This document shows positions 5,536 to 7,609 of a stretch of DNA of 7,609 nucleotides, in pieces (positions within the stretch are counted from its first letter, which is position 1; the number at the start of each line of letters is the position of its first letter). Source of the DNA: Candidatus Bathyarchaeota archaeon (lineage in GTDB: Archaea; Thermoproteota; Bathyarchaeia; Bathyarchaeales; Bathyarchaeaceae); the NCBI GenBank assembly GCA_003662715.1, contig QMYO01000071.1, positions 1 to 7,609 of the forward strand, given 5' to 3'. The position numbers were made by a program, and so were the translations under genes. The notes under the pieces were generated by a model. That model was not told the origin of the DNA. It was given only the letters and a program-made list of their open reading frames with translations, and searched no databases.

Positions 5536-7377
5536 TTACTTCTTTTTTCTCTTCCAGAGTAAGAGTCCAGCAGCCACTATGACAATCACTGCCACGACTA
5601 GTACTCCTATATACATTGGATCTTCATACCATTGCGGTTGCGGTGTTTCACTAACTTTCGGTGATAGGTCCATGAAAAACGGAGGATTATACCAGCAATG
5701 GGAAAGATCTTTTCCGTTTGGAACTTCCCATTCTGTTGGCCACCCTTCAAATCTATCAGTTCTCCATGCTAGTGTCTGATATAGATATGCCAGTATAATA
5801 TACGGTATTCCTTTTCCCGAGTATGCCCCATAGCCGATACGTTGGCATTCACGAACCAGTTCTTGGCGCTCAGTTAGATTGGTAGTTTGCAGCTGTCTTA
5901 TCCACAACTCATCATATTCGGGATCAGACCAAAATACGTCACTGTCCAACCCAACCTGATAGCTAGTCAGCAAGGATAGCAGGTATGTTGGATCTGGCGG
6001 ATCTGCCCAGAAATAAATGAACATGTCAACATCGCTGCTGTATATTCTGTCAACCAGCGTATCTTCATCAACCACGTAAATGTTAATGTATACACCTATT
6101 TTCCTACATTCTTCAGCAATATAAAGGGCTATTTGCTGCTCCTCAGTGTATCCCTCTCTTACAAGCATATCAAATTCCAGAGTTGTTCCTTCAGGTGCAT
6201 ATGGATTTTCTGGTCCTGCCGCTCGCACAGAGTGCCCAGGCGTTCCAGTCCAATTGTATCCATTTTCATCTAGAACTTCGTTTGCCAATGTAATGTTATA
6301 TTCTAATTCTTCTTCAGGTGTTGGCTCATAGTGGTAGAATGGAATATTAGGCGAAATAAGTCCTGATCCTTCAACGGCCAGTCCTCGATAGTATCGTTCA
6401 ACTATGTAAGTCTTGTTTATTGCATGTGCAATCGCAGCACGAACATTCCAATCCAATCTAAGAGGATTAAGACTTTCCGCTGTTTCATCCATATTAAAGC
6501 CAATATCAGTCCAGTAGCTTGTAGACATTAATCCTGCTAAAGTCTCAATATTAGGCGATGGGTTTTCCGTTAAATATATGTAGGCGTCAGGTGAAACCCA
6601 AGCTACATCTATGTCGCCACGCTTTAGTGCTTCAACCATAACGCTCATATCATTGTAGAAAACAAATTTCACTCCGTCTATTGCAGCAGCACCTAAATGA
6701 TAATCGGGATTCTTATAGAGTGTTACTGATTCTCCTTGAAGCCAATCATTGTAAAGTTCTGGTCCAGCTTTAAATGGGCCTGTTCCTATTGGATTACTAT
6801 TTTCATATGTGCTTTGAGCTTCTTCTGGAGAAATGTTTTCCCATATGTGTTTGGGGAACATTGGGAAGTTCAATGCTTTGTACAATGCTGGCCATTGATA
6901 TTGGAATTGAATATCAACTGTATAATTGTCAACCTTTGTTACATCTAGAATAAACGAAAGATCTGGATATCCTACCCATGAATCGAACATGTAAATTTCT
7001 TCTGTTAAGAAATAATTGATTGTAAATACAACATCATCAGCTGTAAATGGAACACCGTCGTGCCATTTAGCATTTTCATTAAGATGATATCTCCAAAGAG
7101 TTTTATTCTCGTTAAGAGCCTCACAGCTTGTTGCCAAATTGGGTTGCGGTTCTAAATGTTCATCAGGCGAGTAAAGTGCATCATAAATTAGACCGTAAAA
7201 AGCCCAGCTGGCCTCGGTCCAACCGATGAGAGGATTTAAGGAGTCTATACCATCACCGCACCAGCCAACTTTAACTATGTGTTCTTGCTGTTGTCCCATC
7301 ACTTGCAAAGAAGTCAACGGAAATGGTAACATAACAGCGATGGCAATCAATGTTAAAACAATTATTATTTTATTCAT
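5536..7377 (-). CDS. Family 5 extracellular solute-binding protein (peptide/oligosaccharide type)
   Basis: This SBP_bac_5 protein of 613 residues captures the substrate outside the cell and delivers it to the DppB/DppC pore. A signal-type N-terminus (lysine at 3, hydrophobic 4-24) is not followed by a lipobox cysteine. Family motifs are KWHDGVPFTADDVVFTINYF (104-123), NPIGTGPF (195-202), VRAAIAHAINKTYIV (312-326) and DPPDPTYLL (459-467). The C-terminus has a proline-rich linker (SETPQPQW), one membrane helix (about 590-608) and a WKRKKK stop-transfer end, so it is tethered in the membrane as in many archaeal relatives. Several N-x-S/T sequons (e.g. NKT, NYT, NIT, NWT, NLT) would be exposed outside. 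I choose the ATG at 7377: GGAGGT lies six bases upstream, while the TTG at 7380 would leave only three. Peptide versus sugar ligand cannot be told. Confidence 0.93.
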   Translation of the reverse strand: MNKIIIVLTLIAIAVMLPFPLTSLQVMGQQQEHIVKVGWCGDGIDSLNPLIGWTEASWAFYGLIYDALYSPDEHLEPQPNLATSCEALNENKTLWRYHLNENAKWHDGVPFTADDVVFTINYFLTEEIYMFDSWVGYPDLSFILDVTKVDNYTVDIQFQYQWPALYKALNFPMFPKHIWENISPEEAQSTYENSNPIGTGPFKAGPELYNDWLQGESVTLYKNPDYHLGAAAIDGVKFVFYNDMSVMVEALKRGDIDVAWVSPDAYIYLTENPSPNIETLAGLMSTSYWTDIGFNMDETAESLNPLRLDWNVRAAIAHAINKTYIVERYYRGLAVEGSGLISPNIPFYHYEPTPEEELEYNITLANEVLDENGYNWTGTPGHSVRAAGPENPYAPEGTTLEFDMLVREGYTEEQQIALYIAEECRKIGVYINIYVVDEDTLVDRIYSSDVDMFIYFWADPPDPTYLLSLLTSYQVGLDSDVFWSDPEYDELWIRQLQTTNLTERQELVRECQRIGYGAYSGKGIPYIILAYLYQTLAWRTDRFEGWPTEWEVPNGKDLSHCWYNPPFFMDLSPKVSETPQPQWYEDPMYIGVLVVAVIVIVAAGLLLWKRKKK

Positions 7378-7384
7378 CAAATAA

Positions 7385-7399
7385 CCTCCATTGTGGAGG
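7385..7399 (-). promoter_or_regulatory. Inverted repeat containing the SD of the binding-protein gene
   Basis: Read on the minus strand, CCTCCA (7399-7394), CAA, TGGAGG (7390-7385) forms a perfect repeat with 6-base arms and a 3-base gap. The right arm is the SD (GGAGGT) of the binding-protein gene, and the left arm is its exact complement. In RNA the hairpin would hide the SD. The TATA box at 7424-7417, however, predicts a start near 7393-7398, so the left arm may be only partly transcribed. In that case the repeat would act as a DNA operator over the start point. Only the repeat itself is observed. Confidence 0.4.
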
Positions 7400-7416
7400 G
7401 CGTTACTTAAAAGAAC

Positions 7417-7424
7417 TATATAAA
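7417..7424 (-). promoter_or_regulatory. TATA box of the binding-protein gene
   Basis: TTTATATA on the minus strand, 7424 to 7417, is a close match to the archaeal TATA consensus. It lies about 40 bases before the ATG at 7377, inside the 107-base gap after the ATPase gene. It predicts a short leader of some 16-20 bases, enough to include the GGAGGT SD. The BRE region upstream (CTTAACA) is weak. Confidence 0.5.
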
Positions 7425-7487
7425 TGTTAAGAGAAGTTTATTTGAAAATCTTGTAAGAGAGCTCAAGCTGAAAACTAGTGCCTTATG

Positions 7488-7609
7488 TTAGTTGATTAGG
7501 TGGCATGCTACATAGTGTTCTTTTTCAACTTGGAAGAGTTTGGGTTCTTTTTTGCGGCAGATTTCTTTAGCATATTTACATCTTGGGTGGAAGCGGCAGC
7601 CAGGAGGAG
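7488..7609 (-). CDS. C-terminal end of an Opp/Dpp-type ABC transporter ATPase (cut by window edge)
   Basis: The last 39 codons of a minus-strand gene enter from the right edge and stop at TAA (7490-7488). They spell the C-terminal oligo_HPY extension found only on ATPases of oligopeptide/dipeptide importers: PPGCRFHPRCKYAKEIC, then VEKEHYVACHLIN. Four cysteines occur with spacing C-x5-C-x6-C-x17-C, a conserved arrangement that binds an iron-sulfur cluster in at least some Dpp ATPases. Walker motifs lie outside the window, and DppD cannot be told from DppF on this end alone. The gene is followed by a 107-base gap and the binding-protein gene on the same strand, so it very likely powers the DppB/DppC pore. 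This places an ATPase gene before the binding protein, instead of the common order of binding protein, B, C, D, F. Confidence 0.88.
   Translation of the reverse strand, partial: PPGCRFHPRCKYAKEICRKKEPKLFQVEKEHYVACHLIN

Overview
The window looks like archaeal chromosome, AT-rich. Gene starts are preceded by TTTATATA-type boxes with purine-rich (BRE-like) bases about 25 bp ahead of short leaders. Shine-Dalgarno (SD) motifs are present, starts are a mix of ATG, GTG and TTG, and the binding protein carries a C-terminal membrane anchor instead of a bacterial lipobox. An uncultured Thermoproteota (Bathyarchaeia-like) lineage would fit, but that placement is an inference, not something the sequence proves.

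Layout from left to right: (1) the 3' end of an unidentified gene on the + strand (1-239). (2) A 389-bp gap (240-628) with no intact gene. It holds a possible decayed gene on the minus strand, a stem-loop with a competing hairpin, a cluster of TAGAC/TCTAAAT inverted repeats and a promoter. (3) An FGGY-family carbohydrate kinase on the + strand (629-2152). (4) Convergent to it, a minus-strand block running from the right edge leftwards: the last 39 codons of an Opp/Dpp-type ABC ATPase (beyond 7609 to 7488), a family 5 extracellular solute-binding protein (7377-5536), two permeases of DppB and DppC type (5408-4407 and 4407-3445, overlapping by one base), and a saccharopine-dehydrogenase-like NAD(P) enzyme (3410-2202).

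Read together, the minus-strand block is a peptide/oligosaccharide-type importer: the binding protein catches the substrate outside, the two permeases form the pore, and the ATPase (mostly outside the window) drives it. It ends with an oxidoreductase of the saccharopine/lysine dehydrogenase type. A sugar kinase lies head to head at the 3' side. The arrangement could serve uptake and processing of a compound with amino-acid and/or sugar parts, but no residue seen here fixes the substrate.

The transporter block may not be one simple transcript. Separate TATA-like boxes lie ahead of the binding-protein gene, dppB and the dehydrogenase gene. The first two are accompanied by palindromes close to the predicted transcription start. 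These candidate control sites, plus the gap at 240-628, are the least explained parts of the window.
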